This document shows, in pieces, positions 43,596 through 51,946 of a stretch of 64,000 nucleotides of DNA. The stretch covers positions 1 through 64,000 of the forward strand of contig JAIBEL010000006.1 in NCBI GenBank assembly GCA_019459285.1, written 5' to 3'. Origin of the DNA: Rhizobium sp. (GTDB taxonomy: Bacteria; Pseudomonadota; Gammaproteobacteria; Burkholderiales; Thiobacillaceae). The position numbers were made by a program, and so were the translations under genes. The stretch's first letter is position 1, and every line of letters starts with the position of its first letter. The notes beneath the pieces are model-generated. The model saw nothing but the letters and a program-made list of their open reading frames with translations, was not told the origin of the DNA and ran no database searches.

Positions 43596-46244
43596 ATGGA
43601 TTATCTTGCCCGCCCTATCGTCCGTTTCCTGACGATGCTCTGTTTCTGCTGTGCCCCTGGGCTGGCCGCCGCCGGCAGCTATGAGGCGCCGCTGCCGGTG
43701 CAACTGTCCACCGATCCCGATCTGTGCGCGTACGTGCCCTGCAAGGACGTGATGCCTGGCGCAGACAGCTTTTCCAAACGCATGGGCAAACCGGCCTATG
43801 TCGAGGCCTACCAGAGCAGGAAAGACAAGCATGACGGGAAGGACGATCATGGCGACGAGAAGGAAGGGCATGGCGGGAAAAACGGCCGCAAGCTGATCGG
43901 CTACGTATTCCTGTCCACGGACATCGTCGACATTCCGGCCTACTCGGGCAAGCCCGTGGTGACGCTGATCGGCATGGATACCAAGGGCATCATCACCGGT
44001 GTCCGGGTCCTGAAGCACTCCGAGCCAATCCTGCTGGTGGGTATTCCGGAGTCGCAGCTCACCAAGTTCGTCAAGCAGTACCTCGGCAAGTTTGTCGGAG
44101 ACAAGATCGAAGTGGGCTCGGCCCGGTCCGGCGAAGGCATGATCGGCGTCGACGCGATTTCCGGCGCCACCGTGACGGTGATCGCGGAGAACCAGGTCAT
44201 CCTGCGCAGCGGCCTCGGAGTCGCCCGGCAGGTGGGGATCGTCAAGCCGACGATCAGGCCCCAGGCGAAATTCAGGGACGTGCCGGGCATACTTGACTGG
44301 CAGGCACTGCTCGACGAAGGCAGCGTCCAGGAACTCAAGGTCAAGGCGGATGAAATCGGCCAGGGATCCGGGGGACAGCCCTACATCGACATTCATTTCG
44401 GTTACCTCAACGACCCGACGATCGGACGCAGCGTGCTGGGCGAACACGGCTACGCCGCGCTCATGTCCAAGCTCAAGCCGGGCGAACACGCGATTTTCCT
44501 GATCGCCGACGGCACGGGATCCTTCAAGGGCTCGGGCTTCGTGCGTGGCGGCATCTATGACCGGGTGCTGGTGTCCCAGGACATCGATTCCTTCACCTTC
44601 CGTGATCTGGATTATCTCAACCTGTATGGCATCGAGGCCGCCGGTGCACCGCGCTACAAGGAGTCGGCCATCTTCATCATCCGTTCGCCGATCTTCAGTG
44701 CGGCCTATCCCTGGAACCTGGTGTACCTGGCCAACAAGATAGACCGGCAAACCGGCACCAAGACCTTTACCAGCTTCGACCGGGAATACTGGCTGCCCGC
44801 CCGCTACCTCGAAGGCGGGCGCCCGGAAATCGTGAAGCCGGAGGCGACCTGGGTAAAAGTATGGAAGTCGCGCAAGATCGAGGTCGCGCTGTTCCTGCTA
44901 TGGCTCGTCGCTGCAGGCACCGTCTACGCATTGCGCGACAAGCTGGTCCGGCGCTCGACGATGAAGGACACGCGCTGGAAGGAAATCCCGCGTTACCTTC
45001 TGTGGATTTCGTCGATCGGCTTCGTCGGCTTCTACCTGCTGGCCGTGCCCTCGATCACCCAGGTGCTGACCTGGTTCCACGCCATCCTGTTCGAGTGGCG
45101 CTGGGAACTGTTCCTCTCCGACCCCTTCGTCTTCCTGTTCTGGATCTTCATCATCGTCACCACGTTCTTCTGGGGGCGCGGGATGTTCTGCGGCTGGATG
45201 TGCCCCTACGGGTCGCTCGCGGAACTGGTCTACCATGTGGCCGGCAAGCTGGGACTGAAGCGCTACCAGCGCCACCTGCTGCCGCAGAGTTGGCATGATC
45301 GGCTGAAATGGATCAAGTACGGCATTTTTACAATCCTGCTCGCCGTGTCCTTCTATTCCATGGGATTGGCGGAAAAGCTCGCCGAAGTCGAGCCGTTCAA
45401 AACCACCTTCCTGGTCGGGGTGTGGAACCGCTCCTGGCCTTTCGTGACTTTCTGGACCGTCCTGATCGTCGCGTCGGCTTTCTTCGAACGCCCATTCTGC
45501 AAGTATCTGTGCCCGCTCGGCGCAGCGCTCGCGGTGCCTTCGACCTTCCGCTGGTGGGGCCTCAAGCGCAAGCAGGAGTGCGGGCCGTGCGCGGCGTGCC
45601 AGGTGGGATGCGGCTCGCAGGCGATCGACGACGCCGGCCGCATCGACCAGCGCGAATGCCTGCTGTGCCTCGACTGCCAGGTCCTTTATTACGACACCCA
45701 TGCCTGCCCGCCGCTGGCGCAGGAACGCAAGCGCCGCACCCGGGCCGGCGAGCCGCTGACAGCGATCGGGGCGGACGGCTACTACATCCCCATCAAGCCG
45801 ATTGCCGCAGTTGCCTCGCCAGCCACCGCCGTGCGGCCAAGCCTGCCCGCCTTCATCGGCCAGGAATTCTTCGACCACCTGTTCCCCTGGAGCCGCAAGG
45901 TCTTCCAACAGCCCATCCTGCTGCAGGCGACCACGTTCGCCCTCACCGTGCTGGTGACCTGGGTATGGGTGCTTGGCGCTGCCGGCCAGATCGGCCCCGG
46001 CATTGTGCTCGGCTGGTGGCTGGGCTGGAGCGCCTACGAACTGGTGGTGCGCATGCGCTGCAAGCCCTACGTCAAGGATGGCCCGTGGTGGGGACGCAAC
46101 CTGCGTCCGGCCTCCTGGGCCGACATGGCCTCCTACGTGGCATTCAAGAACCTGCTGATTGCCGTCGTGCTATTCCTGATCATGAAGGGCACGGGGATCC
46201 TGGATTTCCTGCAGAGCCTGCCGTCCCTACAATGGTTTTACTAG
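43596..46244 (+). CDS. nosR: NosR, membrane flavin and iron-sulfur protein for N2O reduction
   Basis: The 882-residue protein has a signal peptide (MLCFCCAPGLAAAG), a periplasmic FMN-binding domain (GMIGVDAISGATVTV near residue 188), several membrane helices from about residue 430, and C-terminal cysteine motifs CGWMCPYGSL, CKYLCPLGAAL, CGPCAACQVGC and CLLCLDCQVLYYDTHAC. It supplies electrons to NosZ or supports its expression. It is longer than typical NosR (about 700-780). Part of the excess is a charged Lys/Asp/His/Gly insert at about residues 75-99, which may bind metal. It ends within the start of nosD (13-base overlap). Confidence 0.93.
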   Translation: MDYLARPIVRFLTMLCFCCAPGLAAAGSYEAPLPVQLSTDPDLCAYVPCKDVMPGADSFSKRMGKPAYVEAYQSRKDKHDGKDDHGDEKEGHGGKNGRKLIGYVFLSTDIVDIPAYSGKPVVTLIGMDTKGIITGVRVLKHSEPILLVGIPESQLTKFVKQYLGKFVGDKIEVGSARSGEGMIGVDAISGATVTVIAENQVILRSGLGVARQVGIVKPTIRPQAKFRDVPGILDWQALLDEGSVQELKVKADEIGQGSGGQPYIDIHFGYLNDPTIGRSVLGEHGYAALMSKLKPGEHAIFLIADGTGSFKGSGFVRGGIYDRVLVSQDIDSFTFRDLDYLNLYGIEAAGAPRYKESAIFIIRSPIFSAAYPWNLVYLANKIDRQTGTKTFTSFDREYWLPARYLEGGRPEIVKPEATWVKVWKSRKIEVALFLLWLVAAGTVYALRDKLVRRSTMKDTRWKEIPRYLLWISSIGFVGFYLLAVPSITQVLTWFHAILFEWRWELFLSDPFVFLFWIFIIVTTFFWGRGMFCGWMCPYGSLAELVYHVAGKLGLKRYQRHLLPQSWHDRLKWIKYGIFTILLAVSFYSMGLAEKLAEVEPFKTTFLVGVWNRSWPFVTFWTVLIVASAFFERPFCKYLCPLGAALAVPSTFRWWGLKRKQECGPCAACQVGCGSQAIDDAGRIDQRECLLCLDCQVLYYDTHACPPLAQERKRRTRAGEPLTAIGADGYYIPIKPIAAVASPATAVRPSLPAFIGQEFFDHLFPWSRKVFQQPILLQATTFALTVLVTWVWVLGAAGQIGPGIVLGWWLGWSAYELVVRMRCKPYVKDGPWWGRNLRPASWADMASYVAFKNLLIAVVLFLIMKGTGILDFLQSLPSLQWFY

Positions 46245-47557
46245 CCATCAGGACGACAGCCCGGTGGGCGCACGCCGCATGGCCAATCAGGCCGGCCGTG
46301 CTGCTCGCCGTCGCGGGCCTGCTGGCCTGCCTGCCGATCACAAGGCTGGCGTTCGCCGACATCCTGACGGTGCACCCGGGCCAGTCCATCGGCGCGGCCA
46401 TCGCCCAGGCCCGCCCGGGAGACGAAGTGCGGGTGGAACGTGGCCTGTACCGGGAAAACCTGCTGATCGACAAGCCCCTGACGCTGAAGGGAATCGACCG
46501 GCCCACGCTGAGCGGCGGCCTCAAGGGCGACACCATCCGCATCACTGCCGAGGATGTCACCATCGACGGACTGATCGTGCGCGATTCCGGCGACAGCCTG
46601 GTCGAGCAGAATGCCGGCATCTACATCCGGCCGGGCGCGAATCGTGCGACCGTGCACAACTGTGATCTGACCTACAATCTTTTCGGCCTGTGGATCGAAA
46701 AGGCAAACGACGTGCATGTCGAGAACAACCTGATTACCGGCAAGCGCGACTACCGATCCGCCTCGCGCGGCAATGGCATCCAGCTTTACAACACGCAGCG
46801 GGCGCGCATCGTCGGAAACCAGATCAGCTTCGTACGCGACGGTATCTACGTGGATGTGTCCCACCATGCCATCTTCCGCAACAATCGCATTCACGATGTG
46901 CGCTACGGATCGCATTACATGAACTCCTACTACAACGTGTGGGAAGGCAACGACTCGTACCACAACCGAGGGGGGCTGGCACTCATGGAAGTACGCAACC
47001 AGATCGTGCGAAACAACCGCGCCTGGGGAAACTCCGACCATGGGATCATGCTGCGTACCATCCAGGATTCGGTGATCGAGGGCAACATTGTCGCCGGCAA
47101 TGGCCGCGGGTTTTTCATCTACGACGCCGAGTACAACACCATTCGCAACAATCTCGTGATGGATAACACGGTCGGCGTACATCTGTGGGCGGGCTCCTAT
47201 CACAACAAGGCGGAAGGCAACGATTTCATCCTGAACCGGACCCAGATCAAGTACGTGGCCAGCCGGGACGAGATCTGGTCCGGCAACTACTGGAGCAACT
47301 ATGTGGGCTGGGACCGCAACGGCGACGGCATCGGGGATGTACCCTACGAAGCGAACGACATGGTCGACTATCTGTCCTGGCGTCACCCGATGATGAAGCT
47401 GCTGCTGGCCAGCCCGGCCGTGCAGACATTGCGCATGGTCAGCCAGCAGTTCCCGCTGCTGCGCGCCACGAGCATCGTCGACCCCCAACCGCGGATGCAG
47501 CCGCACAACCCCGACTGGAGACAATGGCGTGGAATCTTCCCTTCCCAGCCTCAATGA
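46232..47557 (+). CDS. nosD: NosD, periplasmic copper-site assembly protein
   Basis: This 441-residue protein has an N-terminal signal (LLAVAGLLACLPITRLAFA) and then parallel beta-helix repeats (for example VHVENNLITGKRDY, ARIVGNQISFVRDGIYVD, HAIFRNNRIHDVRYGSHYM), the carbohydrate-binding-like fold of NosD. With NosF and NosY it helps assemble the CuZ centre. The C-terminal part has SGNYWSNYVGWDRNGDGIGDVPY, typical of the family. It overlaps both nosR and nosF. Confidence 0.94.
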   Translation: MVLLAIRTTARWAHAAWPIRPAVLLAVAGLLACLPITRLAFADILTVHPGQSIGAAIAQARPGDEVRVERGLYRENLLIDKPLTLKGIDRPTLSGGLKGDTIRITAEDVTIDGLIVRDSGDSLVEQNAGIYIRPGANRATVHNCDLTYNLFGLWIEKANDVHVENNLITGKRDYRSASRGNGIQLYNTQRARIVGNQISFVRDGIYVDVSHHAIFRNNRIHDVRYGSHYMNSYYNVWEGNDSYHNRGGLALMEVRNQIVRNNRAWGNSDHGIMLRTIQDSVIEGNIVAGNGRGFFIYDAEYNTIRNNLVMDNTVGVHLWAGSYHNKAEGNDFILNRTQIKYVASRDEIWSGNYWSNYVGWDRNGDGIGDVPYEANDMVDYLSWRHPMMKLLLASPAVQTLRMVSQQFPLLRATSIVDPQPRMQPHNPDWRQWRGIFPSQPQ

Positions 47558-48470
47558 CGCCGGCGCGCCCCTGATCGTCGCGCACGGGGTACGCAAGCAC
47601 TACGGAAACATCCACGCGGTCGATGGCGTCGACCTCGACATCCGTTCCGGCGAACTCTTCGGCCTCATCGGGCACAACGGCGCCGGCAAGAGCACGCTAT
47701 TCAAGATGATGCTCGGCCTGATCCCCCCTACCGCGGGCGATATCCGCATCGGCGGTGCGCTCGTCACCGGCCGCGATTTCCGTGCCGTACGGCGCACGGT
47801 CGGCTACCTGCCGGAAAACGTGGTGCTGTATGACAATCTCACCGGCCTCGAGACGCTGTGGTTCTTTGCCAGGCTGAAAGGCGTCTCGCCCGCGCAGGCG
47901 GCGCCGACGCTCGAACGCGTGGGCCTCGCACACGCGGCCAAACGGCGCGTGCGCGAATACTCCAAGGGCATGCGCCAGCGTCTCGGCTTTGCCCAGGCAT
48001 TGCTCGGCAAGCCGCGCATCCTGTTTCTCGACGAGCCCACCACCGGACTGGACCCGGAGGCGATCCGCAGTTTTTACGCGACGCTCCGACAGCTCAGAAG
48101 CGAAGGCGTGACGACGGTCATCACCTCCCACATCCTGGCCGAGATCCAGGAACGGGTGGATCGTCTCGCGATCATGACCGCCGGCAAGGTACAGGCCCGC
48201 GGCACGGTGCAGGATTTGCGCGAACAGGTGGACCTGCCGCTGTGGTTCAGCGTGCGCGTCGCAAAGGAGGATTTCGAGGCGGTGCGTTCTGCGCTTTCCC
48301 ATCTGCAGGTAGACGCGATCGAGGCGCACGACGACCATGTGAAGGTGCGGTGCCGGCGCGAGGCGAAGATGGCGGTGATCGAAGCACTCGCCAGGCTGGA
48401 TGGCCGGGTCCGCGACCTCACGGTGCGCGAGCCCTCGCTTGAAGACGTGTTCTTCGGCTTTTCGGATTGA
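47529..48470 (+). CDS. nosF: NosF, ABC transporter ATPase
   Basis: This 313-residue ABC ATPase has a Walker A (GLIGHNGAGKSTLFKMM), the signature YSKGMRQRLGFAQAL and Walker B (RILFLDEPTTGLDPE), followed by a C-terminal regulatory part. It pairs with NosY and NosD in copper-centre assembly. The start is taken as GTG at 47529, inside the end of nosD (29-base overlap); a later start is possible, since VAHGVRKHYG is the first family motif. Confidence 0.93.
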   Translation: MESSLPSLNDAGAPLIVAHGVRKHYGNIHAVDGVDLDIRSGELFGLIGHNGAGKSTLFKMMLGLIPPTAGDIRIGGALVTGRDFRAVRRTVGYLPENVVLYDNLTGLETLWFFARLKGVSPAQAAPTLERVGLAHAAKRRVREYSKGMRQRLGFAQALLGKPRILFLDEPTTGLDPEAIRSFYATLRQLRSEGVTTVITSHILAEIQERVDRLAIMTAGKVQARGTVQDLREQVDLPLWFSVRVAKEDFEAVRSALSHLQVDAIEAHDDHVKVRCRREAKMAVIEALARLDGRVRDLTVREPSLEDVFFGFSD

Positions 48471-48479
48471 GGGGGGGAC

Positions 48480-49295
48480 ATGGAAATCGCACAGATCGCC
48501 ACCATCGCGAGCAAGGAATTCTGGGACCGTATCCGCAACCGCTGGGTGCTAGCCGTGGCGCTGGTATTCACCGCCTTCGCGCTGGTCATCGCCTACTTCG
48601 GCGCGGCGCAACAAGGCTCCGTCGGCTTCCGCTCAATCGACATCACCATCGCCAGCCTGGTCAGCCTGGTCATCTACCTGATTCCCCTGATCGCACTGGT
48701 CCTGGGCTTCGACGCCATCGTCGGCGAGCGCGAACGGGGTTCGCTCGACCTCCTGCTCTCGATGCCGATCACACGCCTGGAATTGCTGCTGGGAAAATAC
48801 CTGGGACTGGCTGCCGCACTGGCGTTCTCGACCATCGCCGGTTTCGGCCTGGTGGCGATCGTGCTGTCGGCCCGACTCGATCTCAATGCCCTGTACCACT
48901 ACTTCGGCTTCATGCTCAGTTCGGTACTGCTGGGCTGCGCCTTCCTGAGCCTGGCGGTGATGCTGTCGGTGTTCGCCGCCGACCGCACCCGTGCCTCGGG
49001 GCTCGCGATCGCCACCTGGTTCTTCTTCGTACTGGTGTTCGACCTGCTCCTGCTCGGCGCGCTGGTCGTCACCGGCGGCCAGTGGGGTGGCGAGATCTTT
49101 CCTTACCTGCTGCTGGCGAACCCTGCCGACGTGTTCCGCATCCTCAACATTTTTTCCCTGGACGACGTCCGCACCCTGTACGGACTGACGACCGTTTTTC
49201 CCCCTGCATTGGCCAATCCCTGGCTGCTCGGCCTGGTGATGCTCGCCTGGATCGTCGTGCCATTGGGTATCGCAAGCTGGAGATTCCGCACATGA
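48480..49295 (+). CDS. nosY: NosY, ABC transporter permease
   Basis: This 271-residue membrane protein has about six helices, starts with ASKEFWDRIRNRWVLAVAL like other NosY proteins, and has GERERGSLDLLLSMPITRLELLLGKY in the first cytoplasmic loop. It forms the membrane part of NosDFY. AGGGGGGG precedes the ATG, and it overlaps nosL by 4 bases. Confidence 0.94.
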   Translation: MEIAQIATIASKEFWDRIRNRWVLAVALVFTAFALVIAYFGAAQQGSVGFRSIDITIASLVSLVIYLIPLIALVLGFDAIVGERERGSLDLLLSMPITRLELLLGKYLGLAAALAFSTIAGFGLVAIVLSARLDLNALYHYFGFMLSSVLLGCAFLSLAVMLSVFAADRTRASGLAIATWFFFVLVFDLLLLGALVVTGGQWGGEIFPYLLLANPADVFRILNIFSLDDVRTLYGLTTVFPPALANPWLLGLVMLAWIVVPLGIASWRFRT

Positions 49296-49816
49296 CATCA
49301 ATCAGACCTACGCTCATCCTTGTCGCGCTCACGGCAACAACCCTGCTGGCAGCCTGCGGGCAGTCCTCCGGCCCGGCCACGGCGGCGCCGCAGGAAATCA
49401 CCCGCGACACATCCTGCTCCCTCGACGGCATGCTGCTGGCCGACTATCCCGGCCCCAAGGCGCAGATTTTCTACGCCGGGCAGGCAGAGCCGGATTTCTT
49501 CTGCGACACCGTGGAGATGTTCCATGTCTATCTCACCCCGGAACAGGTCAGGGATGTACGCGGCATTTTCGTGCAGGACATGGGCAAGACGGCCTGGGAC
49601 GAACCGCACGGCCACTGGATCGACGCGAAATCCGCCTACTACGTCTATGGCAGCAAGCGCGAGGGGTCGATGGGACCGACCATCGCCAGTTTTGCGCTGG
49701 AACAGGATGCGGCGAAATTCGTTGGTGAATACGGCGGCAAGGTCTATCGGTTTGCCGATATCCAGCCCGACATGGTCGTGCTGAACGGCGGCGTACTCAA
49801 CGACAGCCACATGTAA
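49292..49816 (+). CDS. nosL: NosL, copper-binding lipoprotein
   Basis: The 174-residue protein begins with a lipoprotein signal (LLAAC, cysteine near residue 21) and the NosL copper-site region TSCSLDGMLLADYPGPKAQIF followed by FFCDTVEMFHVYL. It delivers Cu(I) to NosZ via NosDFY. Of two NosL-like genes in this operon this one has the usual DGM-type motif. The start overlaps the nosY stop (ATGA). Confidence 0.93.
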   Translation: MTSIRPTLILVALTATTLLAACGQSSGPATAAPQEITRDTSCSLDGMLLADYPGPKAQIFYAGQAEPDFFCDTVEMFHVYLTPEQVRDVRGIFVQDMGKTAWDEPHGHWIDAKSAYYVYGSKREGSMGPTIASFALEQDAAKFVGEYGGKVYRFADIQPDMVVLNGGVLNDSHM

Positions 49817-49823
49817 GAATCTC

Positions 49824-50096
49824 ATGCCCGAATTCTTTGAAAGCGTCGCGTTCGAGACGGCAACCGAAATCGAACAACTGGCCCGGCTGGTCTACGAGTT
49901 GCGCGAGAACCGTCAGGCCGTCCTGCAGTTCCACGAGGTCGCGGACGAGGCGGCGCTGCTGCAGAAAATCCAGTCCGGCGAGGTAGCCGAGCATCCGGCC
50001 TATGAACACTATCTGGCGGCCCGGATTCTCGAGGACACCCGCGAAACGGCCCGGGCTGCGCTGGCCGAGCGCGTGAAAGCGGCCAACAGGACATGA
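49824..50096 (+). CDS. Small helical protein, possible antitoxin partner
   Basis: This 90-residue protein is of unknown function, acidic and predicted to be nearly all helix (ATEIEQLARLVYELRENRQAVLQFHEV). There is no signal peptide. It follows nosL by 7 bases and overlaps the next gene by 4 bases (ATGA). Since the next gene resembles TumE/DUF6516 toxins, this could be its antitoxin; this is context-based inference, and it lacks a clear helix-turn-helix. A nos-related role is the alternative. Confidence 0.6.
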   Translation: MPEFFESVAFETATEIEQLARLVYELRENRQAVLQFHEVADEAALLQKIQSGEVAEHPAYEHYLAARILEDTRETARAALAERVKAANRT

Positions 50097-50458
50097 GCCT
50101 GCATCTCGAACTCGGCAAAGCAATCGAGGACGCCTTCCCGAACGATCTGGATGGGGCGATCGAACACCGGCAGGACGCGCTCAGCGTCCGCCTGAGGAAT
50201 GGCGTGACACTGGAGGTGCGTTATGCCGCGTCCGATGCCTATTCCTTGCGCTGGGTCTACGGCGAGGTCGAGTCCGGTATCGACACGGCGCCCTTGCATC
50301 CCGGCCTGGCGACCTTCCCCAACCATTTCCACGATGCGGCCAAGCGCATCGTGGCCGACCCGGTCACGCGTCCGGATGCCGCGCCGGAAGAGAACCTGCG
50401 CCATTTGATCCGCGCCCTGCTCGACGACCCGATGCTAGGCGCCAAGGACATCGGCTGA
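50093..50458 (+). CDS. TumE/DUF6516-like small protein (possible toxin)
   Basis: The 121-residue protein contains VTLEVRYAASDAYSLRWVYG and DTAPLHPGLATFPNHFHDA, which recalls the conserved 'RIDNAPHHPELPTFPHHKH' type segment of TumE/DUF6516 toxins. The family is recalled from memory, so the assignment is tentative. It lies between two nosL genes and is linked to both neighbours by 4-base and 1-base overlaps, so it is probably translated with the nos operon. A non-toxic, adapted function is possible. Confidence 0.55.
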   Translation: MSLHLELGKAIEDAFPNDLDGAIEHRQDALSVRLRNGVTLEVRYAASDAYSLRWVYGEVESGIDTAPLHPGLATFPNHFHDAAKRIVADPVTRPDAAPEENLRHLIRALLDDPMLGAKDIG

Positions 50459-51057
50459 TGCCACGGCCATCCAGACTGCTGTCGTCGGGTGGCCTCACGA
50501 TCGCCTTCACCACCTCGCTGCTGCTGTTCGCCGACGGGCAGCCGGCACGCGACATCGACCCGTTCAACAACACGCTGTGCATCGTCGCCCCCGCCACACC
50601 CTACGACCCGGCGTCGGGCCTGCCCATGTATGCGCCGCGGCCGATACCCGCCGATGCACGCTGCCCGGTGTGCGGCATGTATCCCGCCCGTTATCCGCGC
50701 TGGGCCGCCCAGATCATTTTCAAGGACGGGGCCGCCCATTACTTCGACTCGCCGGTCAACCTGTTCGATTTTCTCCTCAAGGTCGATCGCTACGATCGGC
50801 GCTACACCCGCGCCGACGTTGCCGTCAGCTATGTGCGCGATCTCGCGAGCGGGCGATGGATCGAGGCCGGACAGGCCCATTTCGTCCATGGCTCCGATGT
50901 CGCCGGCCCGATGCGCAATGCCGACCTGCCCGCCTTCGCCAGCCGCGCGACAGCAGACGCCTTTGCCCGCCTGCACCGCGGCGCCGTGCTGACCGCCTCG
51001 GACATGACGCCTCAACTGCTGGCGCCTCTGAGCCGCAACGGCCGCCACCGCCATTGA
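50458..51057 (+). CDS. Second NosL-like copper protein
   Basis: This 199-residue protein has a likely signal (FTTSLLLFADGQPA) and the NosL-like motif ARCPVCGMYPARYPRWAAQIIF with a CxxCGM site, followed by AAHYFDSPVNLFDFLL. It has no lipoprotein cysteine, so it may be soluble in the periplasm or membrane-held by the signal. The CxxCGM motif differs from the CSLDGM of the first NosL, suggesting separate copper handling. It is the last gene of the nos operon, ended by a strong terminator. Confidence 0.88.
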   Translation: MPRPSRLLSSGGLTIAFTTSLLLFADGQPARDIDPFNNTLCIVAPATPYDPASGLPMYAPRPIPADARCPVCGMYPARYPRWAAQIIFKDGAAHYFDSPVNLFDFLLKVDRYDRRYTRADVAVSYVRDLASGRWIEAGQAHFVHGSDVAGPMRNADLPAFASRATADAFARLHRGAVLTASDMTPQLLAPLSRNGRHRH

Positions 51058-51089
51058 CCCTGGCGGCGCAAACTCAGAAATCGAATTCA

Positions 51090-51124
51090 AAAAAACGGGG
51101 GAGACCAAGTCTCCCCCGTTTTTT
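51090..51124. terminator. Bidirectional rho-independent terminator
   Basis: CGGGGGAGAC (51096-51105) pairs fully with GTCTCCCCCG (51109-51118) around a CAA loop. Six A precede and six T follow, so it can stop both the nos operon (plus) and the cytochrome c gene (minus). Confidence 0.93.
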
Positions 51125-51158
51125 CCGCTGCACAAGCCCGAGGGCTCGGACCCGGTGC

Positions 51159-51587
51159 TTATTTGACCTTGTCGGCCATGTAATTCACCGCTGCCTTCAC
51201 TTCGTCATCCGTCAGCTTGGGGTTACCGCCACGCGCGGGCATCATGCCTTTTGCACCGGTGAAGCCTTCGAGTGCATGCTTGTACAGGACGTCCATACCC
51301 TGGGCGATGCGCGGTTCCCAATCGGCCTTGTTGCCAAACACGGGGGCGCCTGCCGCTCCAGACGCATGGCACAGCGAACAGACGGCGCCGAACACCTTCT
51401 TGCCTACGTCGTTCGCGGCCTCTTCAGGCTTGTTTGCGGCTTCGTCATGCTTCTCCACGACTGCTGGTGCCGGTGCGGCCGCCTCGGGCGCTGCTGGCGC
51501 AGCAGCCTCAGGCGCACTTTCCTGTTTTCCGCAGGCGCCCAATAGCGTGACAAGTGAAAGGGCGAGGATGAGCGATGTTTTTTTCAT
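51159..51587 (-). CDS. Cytochrome c5-like lipoprotein
   Basis: This 142-residue protein has a lipoprotein signal (LVTLLGAC), an Ala/Pro/Glu-rich linker (about 22-50) and a single-haem domain with CSLCH near residue 71 and the C-terminal MMPARGGNPKLTDDEVKAAVNYM, typical of the cytochrome c5 group. It may carry electrons to NosZ or other periplasmic reductases, given its place between nos and nar. It is transcribed away from narK1 and shares the 359-base intergenic region with it. Confidence 0.9.
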   Translation of the reverse strand: MKKTSLILALSLVTLLGACGKQESAPEAAAPAAPEAAAPAPAVVEKHDEAANKPEEAANDVGKKVFGAVCSLCHASGAAGAPVFGNKADWEPRIAQGMDVLYKHALEGFTGAKGMMPARGGNPKLTDDEVKAAVNYMADKVK

Positions 51588-51946
51588 TTGAGTTTCCTGT
51601 TGTGCTGGTAAAAGGATGTGATTTCTTAAAGCGTCCGGCCCAGGTGGCCCACGCATCACCTCGGACAGGCCACCTCGTTACGATTCAAAATATAGCACCT
51701 CACCTCCGGGCAGTCTCCACCGCTGAAGAGCTACTCCCAATATATCTATTGCCCTGTCCCGCGCCACAAAAATTTCAAAATATCTCCTACAAAACATTTA
51801 TTTAGCGGCATACCCCCACTACCTCTTTGGAGGTAGAAAGCGTCTCAAAACATACAAATCCCGCACTTTTCATCTACATCCATAGGCATACACTGCGATC
51901 AACATTTCAGATAAACCAGTCTTGAAGTCTCGGTAAAGGATGGATC
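51588..51946. promoter_or_regulatory. Divergent control region between cytochrome c and narK1
   Basis: This 359-base AT-rich region holds promoters for the cytochrome c gene and the nar operon. The clearest element is a NarL 7-2-7 site (listed separately). A single ATCAA at 51898-51902 could be half an FNR site, but the other half (TACAC) is poor. No open frame of note is present. Confidence 0.7.
51820..51835. promoter_or_regulatory. Near-consensus 7-2-7 NarL binding site
   Basis: TACCTCT-TT-GGAGGTA has two heptamers in opposed orientation with 2 bases between. The first matches TACYYMT fully and the second differs from AKRRGTA at one base. It lies 111 bases before the narK1 start, with narXL encoded 12 kb away. 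Confidence 0.75.

Noticed and set aside
51888-51902. FNR site before narK1
   Set aside because: Only one half (ATCAA) is good; the opposite half is a poor match.
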